Origin: Deltaproteobacteria bacterium | GTDB taxonomy: Bacteria > Desulfobacterota > Desulfobacteria > Desulfobacterales > JAFDCJ01 | Direction of reading: 5' to 3' | DNA length: 6,355 bases | Assembly (NCBI GenBank): GCA_024277475.1 | Contig: JAJRVC010000446.1 | Coordinates: forward strand, 1-6,355 | Shown: in pieces, positions 6,107-6,355 of the stretch | Layout: every line of letters starts with the position of its first letter | Position numbering within the stretch: the first letter of the stretch is position 1 | Translations under genes and position numbers: made by a program | Notes under the pieces: generated by a model | Databases searched by the model: none | Seen by the model: only the letters and a program-made list of their open reading frames with translations | Told to the model about the DNA's origin: nothing

Positions 6107-6136
6107 TTTTTGTGCTTTTTGTGCCTTTTTGCGGCC
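6107..6136. repeat. Threefold T5G-type tandem repeat
   Basis: Three successive units of 9, 10 and 11 bases begin TTTTTG: TTTTTGTGC (6107), TTTTTGTGCC (6116) and TTTTTGCGGCC (6126). The growing unit length suggests slipped-strand duplication with drift. T runs on this strand are not preceded by a GC hairpin, so it is not a terminator. Confidence 0.55.
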
Positions 6137-6177
6137 ACATCAAATTTAAGCAAATATCAAATATATTTGGCCTGATC

Positions 6178-6354
6178 TCACATCTGCCTAAGATACCGCA
6201 AATTGGCTAAAAGAACGGACACAGGGTCATGATTACTCACAGGCAACAAACTGACGGTTTGGTCAGTGGCAATTCGCGGTAGACGTGGTTTATGGATAAC
6301 AAGAGCGGAATTTGCCTTTTGTAAAAAATCGCAAAGGATTTCACCGGCCATTTT
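6178..6354 (-). CDS. Unidentified open frame entering from the right edge
   Basis: On the - strand a frame stays open from the edge to TGA (6180-6178), giving 58 sense codons. An ATG at 6351-6349 starts MAGEILCDFLQKANSAL, giving a 57-residue product, or the frame may be the end of a larger protein. I do not recognise it. The N-terminal part is helix-like and amphipathic, the middle is basic (HKPRLPR) and the end reads VSVLLANLRYLRQM. It overlaps an imperfect inverted repeat, which hints that it may be non-coding repeat DNA that merely lacks stops. The upstream region, including any ribosome binding site, is outside the window. Confidence 0.25.
   Translation of the reverse strand, partial: KMAGEILCDFLQKANSALVIHKPRLPRIATDQTVSLLPVSNHDPVSVLLANLRYLRQM
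6194..6281. repeat. Imperfect inverted repeat with 14-base arms
   Basis: 6194-6207 pairs with 6268-6281 at 12 of 14 positions (TACCGCAAATTGGC against the inverse of GGCAATTCGCGGTA). The 60-base loop holds a smaller hairpin, CTGAC (6251-6255) with GTCAG (6262-6266). It resembles the ends of a small element or a recombination-type fold, with weak support. Confidence 0.4.
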
Positions 6355-6355
6355 C

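Larger units (their letters stand above)
5686..6355. other. Repeat-rich intergenic region upstream of livM
   Basis: No gene can be supported here with confidence. The region carries two tracts of 7-base-period repeats (5748-5782 and 5980-6007, with a short echo at 5865-5878), a T5G-type triple repeat (6107-6136), two perfect palindromes (6011-6022 and 6057-6069), a wide inverted repeat (6194-6281) and a - strand reading frame entering from the right edge. It becomes very AT-rich between about 6030 and 6175. A - strand promoter-like pair exists (TTTACA at 6100-6095, TTATAA at 6076-6071, 18-base spacer), but in such AT-rich DNA this is weak. I see no convincing promoter close to livM. Confidence 0.65.

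Noticed and set aside
5748..6136. CRISPR array
   Set aside because: Repeat units are 7-11 bases, adjoining and degenerate, with no spacers and no cas genes in view.

Overview
This is a bacterial chromosomal window with five protein-coding genes, moderate GC content, Shine-Dalgarno-led starts and fairly long intergenic spaces. The gene content and the style of the intergenic DNA (degenerate 7-base-period repeats, AT-rich tracts with T5GTGC units) remind me of anaerobic Deltaproteobacteria/Desulfobacterota. That assignment is from memory of similar sequences, not from a search, and is weak.

Left part, + strand: the C-terminal two-thirds of a class I/II PLP-dependent aminotransferase (2-763) is followed by a 376-base gap and then a complete M20-family metallohydrolase of the ArgE/DapE type (1140-2390). 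The gap is not featureless. It holds a long nested imperfect hairpin (862-983) that abuts a second inverted repeat (982-1106). A perfect TATAAT box lies in the loop of the second repeat, just upstream of the M20 gene. The pair looks like a small fold-back mobile element or a structured leader.

Middle and right part, - strand, reading leftwards: a LivM-type ABC permease (5685-4570), an alpha/beta hydrolase (4488-3631) and a divergent uroporphyrinogen-decarboxylase-like protein (3551-2463). Gaps of about 80 bases separate them, so they could be one transcription unit, though there is no translational coupling. The last gene converges on the M20 gene across a 72-base gap without an obvious terminator. 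No livH, livG, livF or periplasmic binding protein gene is visible beside livM, so it is either separated from its partners or follows them beyond the right edge.

Right end (5686-6355): about 670 bases without a convincing gene, packed with short repeats: two tracts of degenerate 7-base-period repeats, a threefold T5G-type repeat, two perfect palindromes and a wider inverted repeat. A reading frame of 58 sense codons on the - strand runs off the right edge.

Functionally the genes suggest uptake and turnover of small organic compounds (amino acids, N-acyl amino acids or other carboxylates), but no single pathway ties them together. I do not see a clear defence, CRISPR or other new multi-gene system. 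The most unusual content is the repeat architecture between genes.
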